A stretch of 12,696 bases of DNA from Candidatus Gastranaerophilales bacterium (GTDB taxonomy: Bacteria > Cyanobacteriota > Vampirovibrionia > Gastranaerophilales > Gastranaerophilaceae). Under the pieces are notes generated by a model, which was given only the letters and a program-made list of their open reading frames with translations, did not search any database and was not told the origin of the DNA. Below, piece by piece: positions 7,598-12,696 of this stretch. The stretch covers positions 1-12,696 of the forward strand of contig CAAGQE010000063.1 of assembly GCA_900772035.1 (NCBI GenBank). The letters are read 5' to 3'. Numbering within the stretch: the stretch's first letter is position 1; every line of letters starts with the position of its first letter. Both the position numbers and the translations under genes were made by a program.

Positions 7598-8521
7598 TTA
7601 TGCCTCTTTTTTAGTTTGGGATTTTTCTTTTGTCTTTTTTTCTTTTTCTGTTGTGTGATGTGTGTGTAATTTCAATACTTTCGAGATGTTTGCTTTCAAA
7701 TCTTTTCTTGCCGAAAGAATATCAATTTGTCCGTATTTCATCAAATATTCCGCGGTTTGGAAGTCTGACGGCAAACTTTGTTTGATTGTTTGTTCAATAA
7801 CACGTCTGCCTGCAAAACCTATTCTCGCGCCTTGTTCGGCGATAATTACGTCGCCTAATGTTGCGAAACTTGCCGTTACACCGCCGAAAGTCGGTTCTGT
7901 CAAAACGGTTATGTACAAAATGCCTGCTTCATTGAGTCTTGCAACCGCGCAACTCGTTTTTGCCATTTGCATCAAACTTAACGCGCTTTCTTGCATTCTC
8001 GCACCGCCTGATGCTGTTACCGCAATCATCGGAATTTTCTTTTTAAGTGCGTGTTCCATTGCGAGAGTAATCTTTTCTCCGACTACGCTGCCCATTGAAC
8101 CGCCCATATATTCAAAGTCCATAACGGCTGCCATTACGGGAATGCCGTCGATTTTTGCAGTTCCGCATTTTACTGCTTCATCAAGGTTCGTTTTTTCTTT
8201 TGCTTTTTTCAATCTGCCCGCATAAGGCTCTGTATCAACAAATTCCAACGGGTCTGTCGGCAAAATGTTATTAAACATTTCTTTGAAAGAGCCTTCGTCA
8301 AAAAGTTGCTTAATTCTTTTTTCGGAATTTATACGGAAGTGGTAGTTACATTGCGGACAAACGTCCATATTGTCTTCAACATCTTTTTTAAGAAGTTGAG
8401 CATCGCAGTTGTAACATTTTACCCACAACTTGCTGATACTGTCGTCAATTTGTGTTTCTTCCAAATCTCTGTGTGCGATTTGAAGTTCTTTTCTTTTATT
8501 AAACCAATCTTTTATTGTCAT
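7598..8521 (-). CDS. accD: Acetyl-CoA carboxylase carboxyltransferase subunit beta
   Basis: This is the zinc-ribbon subunit of the carboxyltransferase. The ribbon cysteines are C36-x2-C39 and C55-x2-C58. The crotonase-like core follows, with 'GGSMGSVVGEK' (140-150) and 'SGGARMQES' (171-179). At 307 residues it is slightly longer than the E. coli-type protein's core because of a Lys/Glu-rich tail ('KEKKTKEKSQTKKEA'). The start gives the common 'IKDWFNKRK' opening; the Shine-Dalgarno is weak. In other bacteria AccD can bind its own mRNA through the zinc ribbon; nothing here tests that. It lies 57 bp after argS, and a candidate promoter occupies that gap. accA follows after 3 bp. Confidence 0.96.
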   Translation of the reverse strand: MTIKDWFNKRKELQIAHRDLEETQIDDSISKLWVKCYNCDAQLLKKDVEDNMDVCPQCNYHFRINSEKRIKQLFDEGSFKEMFNNILPTDPLEFVDTEPYAGRLKKAKEKTNLDEAVKCGTAKIDGIPVMAAVMDFEYMGGSMGSVVGEKITLAMEHALKKKIPMIAVTASGGARMQESALSLMQMAKTSCAVARLNEAGILYITVLTEPTFGGVTASFATLGDVIIAEQGARIGFAGRRVIEQTIKQSLPSDFQTAEYLMKYGQIDILSARKDLKANISKVLKLHTHHTTEKEKKTKEKSQTKKEA

Positions 8522-8544
8522 ATTAATATTTCACTTTCGGTTAG

Positions 8545-8573
8545 ATTTTAACAAATTTTGCGCGTCCGTGCAA
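8545..8573 (-). promoter_or_regulatory. Candidate internal promoter for accD-accA-prmA-kdsB
   Basis: On the minus strand TTGCAC (8573-8568) and TAAAAT (8550-8545) are exactly 17 bp apart. The predicted start is about 17 nt before the accD ATG. This would let accDA be expressed independently of argS. An imperfect 20-bp palindrome overlaps the -35 element. Confidence 0.5.
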
Positions 8574-8575
8574 AA
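8556..8575. repeat. Imperfect 20-bp palindrome overlapping the accD -35 element
   Basis: The arms TTTTGC (8556-8561) and GCAAAA (8570-8575) are perfect, and CG/CG pairs continue inward, giving 8 of 10 symmetric positions. It is more GC-rich at its centre than the surrounding gap. It could be an operator for a regulator of fatty-acid synthesis, or a weak terminator hairpin after argS; the sequence does not decide. Confidence 0.4.
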
Positions 8576-8578
8576 AAG

Positions 8579-10393
8579 TTACATTTTTTCGGGCGCACTT
8601 GCTCCGATGAGGTTCAAACCTGATTTAAGAACGTAAATCGTTGCTTGAACCAGCGAAAGTTTCGCTTTAGAAAGCTCTTTATCATCAGATAAAATTCTTA
8701 CTGCCGCGTAGAACTTGTGGAAAGTTGCGGCGAGTTCTTTTAAGTATTTAGTGAGCAAATACGGTGTATAGTTCGTTGCTGCGTGAACTACGACCGTTTT
8801 ATACTCGTCAAGTTTTTCTATTAATTTTTGAATTTCTTCTGCTTCTTTTTCATCTTTCCATAAAATTTCAAGATTTTTTGCAGTTAAATTTTCAAAATAT
8901 TCGTCAGTTTCTTCTTTTGTAAAGATAGGCGGAAGAGATGTCTTTTCAACCGTATCGTGTCTTTCGCCGTGGGCATTTCTTATAATCGAACAAGCCCTTG
9001 CGTGTGCGTATTGAACGTAAAATACGGGGTTTTCGTCAGTTTTGGACTTAGCGAGTTCGACATCAAATTCTAAAGTTGTGTCAATATCTCTCATAATCAT
9101 CCAAAATCTCGTTGCATCAACACCGACTTCGTCAATCAATTCGTCGAGAGTAACCATTTTTGTTCTTTTGCCCATTCTGACCTGTTCGCCGTTAACGGAG
9201 AGGTTTACGAGTTGACCCAAAAGAACGATTAAAGAATCGGGGTTGTAGCCTAATGATTGGATTGCGGCTCTCATTCTCGGAATGTAGCCGTGGTGGTCTG
9301 CGCCCCAAATGTTTATTAATTTTGAAAATCCGCGTTTTAATTTGTCGAAATGGTACGCGATATCTGCCGTAAGGTATGTATAAGCGCCGTCTGTCTTTTT
9401 GATTACACGGTCTTCGTCGTCGCCGTATTTTGAAGATTTGAACCAAAGCGCGCCTTCTTTTTCGTACAACATACCTTGTCTGTCCAATTCGTCAAGGCAC
9501 TTTTGAACGTCTCCTCTTTCGTGAAGCGAGGTTTCAAAATAGAAATTGTCGAAATGAGTTTCAAATTTTTCAAGAAGTGCTTTTTGTTTGCCGAGCATAT
9601 CTTTTTTTGCGTAAAGAGAAAGAATTTTGTGTGTTTCTTCATCTGCTTCTTCTCTGTTTTCTTTCGCAATTTTTTCGGCAAGTTCGGGGTGGTCTTTTAC
9701 AAAGTTTTTCGCACAATCAATCAAATAATCCCCTGTGTAATAAGCCTTTGCCTTTGTGTCAACTTCGGGAAATTTCGCATCAATGCCCATTTCCTGCAAA
9801 ACTCTGATGTACAAAGAACGTCCGAGGTTGTTAATTTGGTTGCCGGCATCGTTTACGTAATATTCTTGGAACACGTCGTAGCCCGAGAATTTCATAACGT
9901 TTGCGAGGGTGCTTCCTACCGCAGCCCATCTTCCGTGACCGATGTGGAACGGACCTGTCGGGTTTGCGCTTACATATTCGAGAATTATTTTTTCACCGTT
10001 TCCGACATTATTTTTGCCGAAGTCGGTTTTTTTGTTCAAAATATCTTCTACCGTTGCGCTGAGAACAGCGTATTTTGAAGAATTTTTGATTTTGAAATTG
10101 ATAAATCCGCCAACAATATGAACCGTGCAGTTTTCGAGTTCTTTTGTGTCATTTTCGGGTGCTTCTTCTCTTTCCATAAACTTAACAATGCTTTTTGCCG
10201 TGTCAATCGGGGATTTTCTCGTGAATCGGCAAAGACAAGATACGTTTACTGCAATGTCGCCAAAGTCTCTGTTTTTAGGAACTTCCGCTTTAAATTCGGG
10301 AAGATTTGCTTCTTCCGAATTTCCGAGTTCGCCTGCCGCAATCGCTGATTTTACGGCATTATTTATCAAATCCAAACATTCTTGTTTCAACAT
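8579..10393 (-). CDS. argS: Arginyl-tRNA synthetase
   Basis: It charges tRNA-Arg with arginine. The 604-residue class I enzyme has the ArgRS N-terminal tRNA D-loop-binding domain (about 1-105), then 'SANPTGPFHIGHGR' (142-155) with HIGH at 150-153, 'YYVNDAGNQI' (178-187) and 'GADHHGYIPRM' (364-374). The KMSKS-equivalent loop is 'MGKRTKM' (407-413), a normal deviation in many ArgRS. The DALR anticodon-binding domain starts near 'FYVQYAHARACSI' (458-470) and ends with the usual 'APEKM'. It is the first gene of the minus-strand cluster and is divergent from rlmH. The Shine-Dalgarno is weak, and I could not assign a convincing promoter in the 127-bp divergent gap. Confidence 0.97.
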   Translation of the reverse strand: MLKQECLDLINNAVKSAIAAGELGNSEEANLPEFKAEVPKNRDFGDIAVNVSCLCRFTRKSPIDTAKSIVKFMEREEAPENDTKELENCTVHIVGGFINFKIKNSSKYAVLSATVEDILNKKTDFGKNNVGNGEKIILEYVSANPTGPFHIGHGRWAAVGSTLANVMKFSGYDVFQEYYVNDAGNQINNLGRSLYIRVLQEMGIDAKFPEVDTKAKAYYTGDYLIDCAKNFVKDHPELAEKIAKENREEADEETHKILSLYAKKDMLGKQKALLEKFETHFDNFYFETSLHERGDVQKCLDELDRQGMLYEKEGALWFKSSKYGDDEDRVIKKTDGAYTYLTADIAYHFDKLKRGFSKLINIWGADHHGYIPRMRAAIQSLGYNPDSLIVLLGQLVNLSVNGEQVRMGKRTKMVTLDELIDEVGVDATRFWMIMRDIDTTLEFDVELAKSKTDENPVFYVQYAHARACSIIRNAHGERHDTVEKTSLPPIFTKEETDEYFENLTAKNLEILWKDEKEAEEIQKLIEKLDEYKTVVVHAATNYTPYLLTKYLKELAATFHKFYAAVRILSDDKELSKAKLSLVQATIYVLKSGLNLIGASAPEKM

Positions 10394-10485
10394 AACTTAA
10401 TTCTCATTTCTGTGTTCAATATAAACATTTTATCATAAAAATAAATCGTCAATATTTTGTCGAAAAGTCTTGTCTTTGTTGCTGT

Positions 10486-10514
10486 TTAACAAATTAAACA
10501 TTTTTTGCTATAAT
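10486..10514 (+). promoter_or_regulatory. Near-consensus sigma-70-type promoter of rlmH
   Basis: TTAACA (10486-10491) and a perfect TATAAT (10509-10514) are 17 bp apart. The expected transcription start, 6-8 nt downstream of the -10, falls on the rlmH ATG at 10521. No room is left for a Shine-Dalgarno, so a leaderless mRNA is predicted. Confidence 0.75.
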
Positions 10515-10520
10515 TTTTCT

Positions 10521-10991
10521 ATGAATATAAAAATAATTGCGGTCGGAAAAATAAAAGAAGATTACGTCAAATCTGCGGTGAACGAGTACATCAAAAGGCT
10601 CTCGCCGTATTACAGGCTTACTGTTACGGAAATACCCGCAGAGCAGATAAACGACGAGTCTTTGGCGGAAAAATACAAAGAAACCGAAGGGGATAAAATT
10701 CTTTCCTCAATCAAGCCCGACTCCTACGTCATTACCTTGGAAATCCTCGGTAAAATGCTTTCTTCGACCGAACTCGCTCAAAAACTCAAAGATATTACAA
10801 ACTCCGGTGTCGGAGAACTCGTTTTTATCATCGGAGGGGCAAACGGTTTGCACAAAAAGGTCTCTGACAGAGCGGATTTTAAACTTAGTTTCTCAAAATT
10901 AACCTTTACTCACCAACTTATGCGAATGATTTTGGCAGAACAAATCTATCGTGCATCAAAAATCAACGCTCACGAGCCTTATCATCGTTAA
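10521..10991 (+). CDS. rlmH: 23S rRNA (pseudouridine-1915) N3-methyltransferase
   Basis: This SPOUT-class enzyme methylates pseudouridine 1915 in helix 69 of 23S rRNA on assembled ribosomes. From ATG 10521 it has 156 residues, the standard length, opening with 'MNIKIIAVGKIKEDY'. Key elements are the SAM-binding knot 'FIIGGANGL' (102-110), 'LTFTHQLMRMILAEQIYRA' (127-145) and the C-terminal 'HEPYHR' (151-156). An in-frame upstream ATG at 10470 would add 17 residues unlike the family and would lie before the promoter, so I reject it. There is no Shine-Dalgarno, and the strong promoter points to leaderless translation. The stop codon overlaps the stop of the convergent transporter gene by 4 bp. 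Confidence 0.95.
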   Translation: MNIKIIAVGKIKEDYVKSAVNEYIKRLSPYYRLTVTEIPAEQINDESLAEKYKETEGDKILSSIKPDSYVITLEILGKMLSSTELAQKLKDITNSGVGELVFIIGGANGLHKKVSDRADFKLSFSKLTFTHQLMRMILAEQIYRASKINAHEPYHR

Positions 10992-11689
10992 TGAGTATAA
11001 CAATGGTCGTGTTCTTCGCCGTTTGAGTGATTGTGTTTTTGCTTCATATCGAGCAAAATCGCCGACGTGTCTTTAATAAGCCCGATTGACCAGCGCAAAA
11101 TCAAAACACCGCCGACAATTCCCATTATCGGGTCGAGGAAAAACCATCCGAGAAATTTTCCCGCCAAAAGTGCTATGATTGCAAGCACGGAGGTTAATGC
11201 ATCCGTCAAAATGTGCAAATATGCTGCTTTGTAGTTGTAATCTTCTTCCTTGTCGTGATTTTTGTCTTTTTCTTCCATTATCAAAAGGCAAATTCCGTTG
11301 ACGACAAGCCCGATAACCGCAACCAGCGCTGCCGTGTCAAACTCGATTAACAGCGGATTGAAAAATCTGACGAGAGATTCGCCGATAATCCATAAGCCTG
11401 TAACACCCAAAAATAACGAACTTGTATATCCGGCAAGGGTTGAGATTTTGCCAGTTCCGTTCGGAAAAAGTTCGGAATCTTTCAACGCGTTAATTAAAAT
11501 ATACGCGGAAAATGTTATCGTTAGTGCGAATGCGTGTGTTCCCATGTGCCATCCGTCCGACAATAATGCCATCGAGTTTGTGAAATATCCGAATGAGATT
11601 TCCGCTATCATTGTTATTAATGTTACTATAATTACTATTAATGTTTTCTTCGCGTTGTTTTGAATGTCGATTTCGTGATGATGTGCCAT
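10988..11689 (-). CDS. Cation diffusion facilitator, DmeF-like, lacking the C-terminal domain
   Basis: This is a probable proton-driven divalent metal exporter in the inner membrane. From ATG 11689 it has 233 residues with about six membrane helices (near 16-36, 41-66, 86-106, 118-138, 158-178, 182-204). The site-A helix reads 'ALLSDGWHMGTHA' (41-53), as I remember for DmeF (Co/Ni), rather than the HxxxD of ZitB/CzcD. 'GTGK' (78-81) and the second metal helix 'YLHILTDALTS' (157-167) also fit. The protein stops 19 residues after 'ILLDM' (211-215), so the roughly 80-residue cytoplasmic dimerisation domain is absent. Instead there is a His-rich tail (H219, H221, H227, H229, H233) to match the 'AHHH' N-terminus. 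The start overlaps the repressor's stop by one base (TAATG); a start further upstream would lie inside the repressor gene. Confidence 0.88.
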   Translation of the reverse strand: MAHHHEIDIQNNAKKTLIVIIVTLITMIAEISFGYFTNSMALLSDGWHMGTHAFALTITFSAYILINALKDSELFPNGTGKISTLAGYTSSLFLGVTGLWIIGESLVRFFNPLLIEFDTAALVAVIGLVVNGICLLIMEEKDKNHDKEEDYNYKAAYLHILTDALTSVLAIIALLAGKFLGWFFLDPIMGIVGGVLILRWSIGLIKDTSAILLDMKQKHNHSNGEEHDHCYTH

Positions 11690-11958
11690 TATCGTAACTC
11701 TTTCATTTTGTTGATAATTTCTTCTATTACGTCGTGCTTTTCCTGTTCGGAACAATTGTTCATACAGTCTTGCAAATGATGTGCCGCAACTATTTCCCAG
11801 ACGCTTCTGAGCGCTGATGATGCCGAGGAAATTTGATGCAGAATTTCCATACACCCACGGTCTTCTCCTATCATTTTGTTTATGCCGCGCACCTGTCCTT
11901 CGATTCTATTGAGCCTTTTTGCAAGGTCCTCGTTTGTATTATTTTTTCTGCAAGACAT
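11689..11958 (-). CDS. CsoR/RcnR-family metal-responsive transcriptional repressor
   Basis: This is an all-helical DNA-binding repressor that releases its operator on binding metal. The 89 residues contain the family core 'RLNRIEGQVRGINKMI' (15-30), 'GCMEILHQISS' (35-45) and 'AAHHLQDCM' (58-66). The metal fingerprint is C36, H61, C65, which is the Cu(I) CsoR triad but is also used by the cyanobacterial Ni sensor InrS. C3 could act as an extra N-terminal ligand, at the place of RcnR His3. The DmeF-like partner argues for Ni/Co, the triad alone for Cu, so I give no gene symbol. A strong AAGGAG (11965-11970) lies 6 nt before the ATG. It is co-transcribed with the transporter gene, overlapping by one base, and probably autoregulated through the operator just upstream. 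Confidence 0.93.
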   Translation of the reverse strand: MSCRKNNTNEDLAKRLNRIEGQVRGINKMIGEDRGCMEILHQISSASSALRSVWEIVAAHHLQDCMNNCSEQEKHDVIEEIINKMKELR

Positions 11959-11971
11959 TTATTTCTCCTTA

Positions 11972-11992
11972 GGGTATACCCCCTACCCCTAT
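11972..11992 (-). promoter_or_regulatory. Probable operator for the CsoR/RcnR-family repressor
   Basis: On the minus strand this reads ATAGGGG, then TAGGGGG, then TATACCC: two G-tracts split by TA and flanked by AT-rich steps. GGGTATACCC (11972-11981) is a perfect palindrome. G/C tracts flanked by TA/AT are the established hallmark of operators for this repressor family. It begins at the -10 element and ends just before the Shine-Dalgarno, a position that would block transcription of the metal-export pair. Confidence 0.75.
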
Positions 11993-12018
11993 CATATAAC
12001 TTTTGAAAATTTTGTCAA
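11991..12018 (-). promoter_or_regulatory. Promoter of the repressor-transporter operon
   Basis: A perfect TTGACA (12018-12013) and TATGAT (11996-11991) are 16 bp apart on the minus strand. The -10 runs directly into the G-tract operator, so repressor binding should compete with RNA polymerase. The leader before the ATG would be about 25-30 nt. Confidence 0.8.
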
Positions 12019-12061
12019 GCGGAGAATTTGTAAAGATTGGTTATTATTGAGGAAATAAGGA

Positions 12062-12089
12062 TTGCGGAATTTCTATAATGCTTTATACT
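12062..12089 (+). promoter_or_regulatory. Candidate promoter for the exported OB-fold protein gene
   Basis: TTGCGG (12062-12067) and TATACT (12084-12089) are 16 bp apart. A perfect TATAAT also occurs at 12074-12079, but its only -35-like partner (TTGAGG, 12047-12052) is 21 bp away. One of these probably drives the gene; I cannot say which. Confidence 0.4.
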
Positions 12090-12117
12090 CTAAAAGTCAG
12101 TTGTTTGAGGTGTTATT

Positions 12118-12456
12118 ATGAAGAAATTATTGTTATTGTTGGTGCTTGTTGTTATTGCAATGCCTGCTCAGGCGGGATTTCGTCCGACGGAAGAAAATAC
12201 AGTTGTAACATTGGATAAGGTTTTTAAAATGCCCGACGATTCGTATGTTACGATTATCGGCAATATTGTCAAACAGGTGGGTAAAGAAAAATATTTGGTA
12301 AAAAGCGGAAACTCAACGATTGTCGTGGAAATTGATGACGAATTGCTTTGGAATATTGATGTTACTCCGAAAAATCAGGTGAAAATTACAGGTGAGGTCG
12401 AAAGAGATTTTCGCTCGGTCGAACTTGATGCGTCAAAAATCGAAATTATAAAATAA
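12118..12456 (+). CDS. Exported OB-fold protein of the BOF family (YgiW/YdeI type)
   Basis: This 112-residue protein is predicted periplasmic. Residues 1-19 form a signal peptide (MKK, a Leu/Val-rich core, then AQA before Gly20). The mature part matches YgiW/YdeI proteins as I remember them: a Gly-Phe start (20-21), 'VTIIGNIVKQVGKEKYLVK' (44-62), 'IVVEIDDELLWN' (68-79), 'VTPKNQVKITGEVERD' (82-97) and 'VELDASKI' (101-108), the five-strand OB fold. Family members in enteric bacteria act in stress tolerance, and one (VisP) binds peptidoglycan; the ligand here is unknown. GAGGTG lies 5 nt before the ATG. It is divergent from the metal-repressor operon, so a link to metal or envelope stress is possible but is inference only. 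Confidence 0.87.
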   Translation: MKKLLLLLVLVVIAMPAQAGFRPTEENTVVTLDKVFKMPDDSYVTIIGNIVKQVGKEKYLVKSGNSTIVVEIDDELLWNIDVTPKNQVKITGEVERDFRSVELDASKIEIIK

Positions 12457-12461
12457 ATAAT

Positions 12462-12519
12462 ATTGTCAAAGTTTTGTTTTTAAGTTTTTGTAATAGTTTA
12501 AAAAACAGGCTTTGACAAT
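12462..12519 (+). repeat. Perfect 10-bp inverted repeat, possible terminator of the OB-fold gene
   Basis: ATTGTCAAAG (12462-12471) and CTTTGACAAT (12510-12519) are perfect inverted copies 38 nt apart. Inside, GTTTTT (12484-12489) can pair with AAAAAC (12501-12506). TTTTA follows the right arm. The hairpin could end transcription of the upstream gene, but its long loop and AT-rich stem are unusual. The right arm also contains a consensus -35 hexamer. Confidence 0.5.
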
Positions 12520-12539
12520 TTTTATGTTTGTTTTATTAT
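12512..12539 (+). promoter_or_regulatory. Candidate promoter for rpmG
   Basis: A perfect TTGACA (12512-12517) and TATTAT (12534-12539) are 16 bp apart. The -35 lies inside the right arm of the 10-bp inverted repeat. The implied 5' leader of rpmG is about 85 nt and contains a hairpin. Confidence 0.65.
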
Positions 12540-12564
12540 CTTTATACAAAGAGAAACCATTTCG

Positions 12565-12584
12565 ATAGAATAGCGATATTCTAT
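12565..12584 (+). other. 8-bp hairpin with GNRA-type loop in the rpmG leader
   Basis: ATAGAATA (12565-12572) and TATTCTAT (12577-12584) pair perfectly around a GCGA loop, which fits the stable GNRA tetraloop class. It lies 47 nt before the rpmG start and downstream of the candidate promoter, so it should be in the mRNA. It could stabilise the 5' end or bind a protein, or the palindrome could be a DNA operator. Confidence 0.5.
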
Positions 12585-12631
12585 AAGTTTGGCATGTTTT
12601 GTATTCAAATCAACATAGAAGGTGAAAACAA

Positions 12632-12696
12632 ATGGGTATTAAAGGAAAAGTAGACAAGATGGTAGTAATGGCTTGCGAAGATTGCAAGGAAAGAAA
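12632..12696 (+). CDS. rpmG: Probable 50S ribosomal protein L33 (partial, first 21 codons)
   Basis: Only 21 codons are in the window, starting MGIKGKVDK and reaching 'MACEDCKER' at the right edge. A basic start followed by a hydrophobic strand and a CxxCK(x)R segment is typical of L33 proteins of about 50 residues, where the first cysteine pair of a zinc-binding type precedes Asn-Tyr. AAGGTG (12619-12624) lies 7 nt before the ATG. In many bacteria secE and nusG follow rpmG; that region is outside the window. Other small zinc-ribbon proteins cannot be fully excluded on so little sequence. Confidence 0.75.
   Translation, partial: MGIKGKVDKMVVMACEDCKER

Noticed and set aside
7662..10348. Plus-strand open frames within accD and argS (for example 7662-8225, 9476-10078)
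   Set aside because: They lie wholly opposite strongly conserved genes, have no ribosome-binding signal and show no recognisable domain.
10470..10520. 17-residue extension of rlmH
   Set aside because: It would begin upstream of the near-consensus promoter and is unlike the family N-terminus.
11690..11854. 55-residue N-terminal extension of the cation diffusion facilitator
   Set aside because: It overlaps the repressor gene in another frame, and the family begins near the His-rich 'MAHHH' start, which overlaps the repressor stop by one base.
12444..12469. Minus-strand promoter from the left arm of the inverted repeat (TTGACA then TATAAT)
   Set aside because: The spacing is only 13 bp, too short for a sigma-70-type promoter, and no gene follows on that strand.

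Overview
The window is an AT-rich stretch of a Gram-negative-type bacterial chromosome with tightly packed housekeeping genes. My best guess is a non-photosynthetic relative of the Cyanobacteria (Vampirovibrionia/Melainabacteria, for example gut Gastranaerophilales). The basis is inference: a protein whose N-terminus resembles the cyanobacterial DUF1822 family as I remember it, a monofunctional prephenate dehydratase, a KDO (LPS) gene, and low GC. No 16S rRNA or other decisive marker is present, so this placement is tentative.

Layout from left to right. Positions 1-2494 (minus) hold most of a very large acidic protein whose C-terminus lies beyond the left edge. It has a DUF1822-like N-terminus, then a zinc-binding anti-sigma-type finger, then several hundred residues of acidic low-complexity sequence ending in near-perfect 50/54-residue repeats. 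Just upstream on the same strand is pheA (2594-3448). A 129-bp divergent gap leads to a phosphohexomutase gene on the plus strand (3578-4960), which ends at a strong bidirectional terminator.

Positions 5006-10393 (minus) form a compact cluster transcribed in the order argS, accD, accA, prmA, kdsB. From accD onward the genes are separated by 3 bp, a 4-bp overlap and 1 bp, and a candidate internal promoter with a palindrome lies just before accD. The cluster links tRNA charging, the carboxyltransferase half of acetyl-CoA carboxylase, ribosomal protein L11 methylation and LPS sugar activation. Divergent from argS is rlmH (plus), whose near-consensus promoter lies so close to the ATG that the mRNA should be leaderless.

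Positions 10988-11958 (minus) are a metal-homeostasis pair: a CsoR/RcnR-family repressor and a DmeF-like cation diffusion facilitator that lacks the usual cytoplasmic C-terminal domain and ends in a His-rich tail. A consensus promoter with a G/C-tract operator lies directly before the repressor gene. Divergent from it is a small exported OB-fold (BOF/YgiW-type) protein. The window ends in the first 21 codons of a probable rpmG (ribosomal protein L33), preceded by a promoter embedded in an inverted repeat and by a leader hairpin. No gene-free stretch exceeds 300 bp. I saw no mobile element, CRISPR array, tRNA or rRNA.
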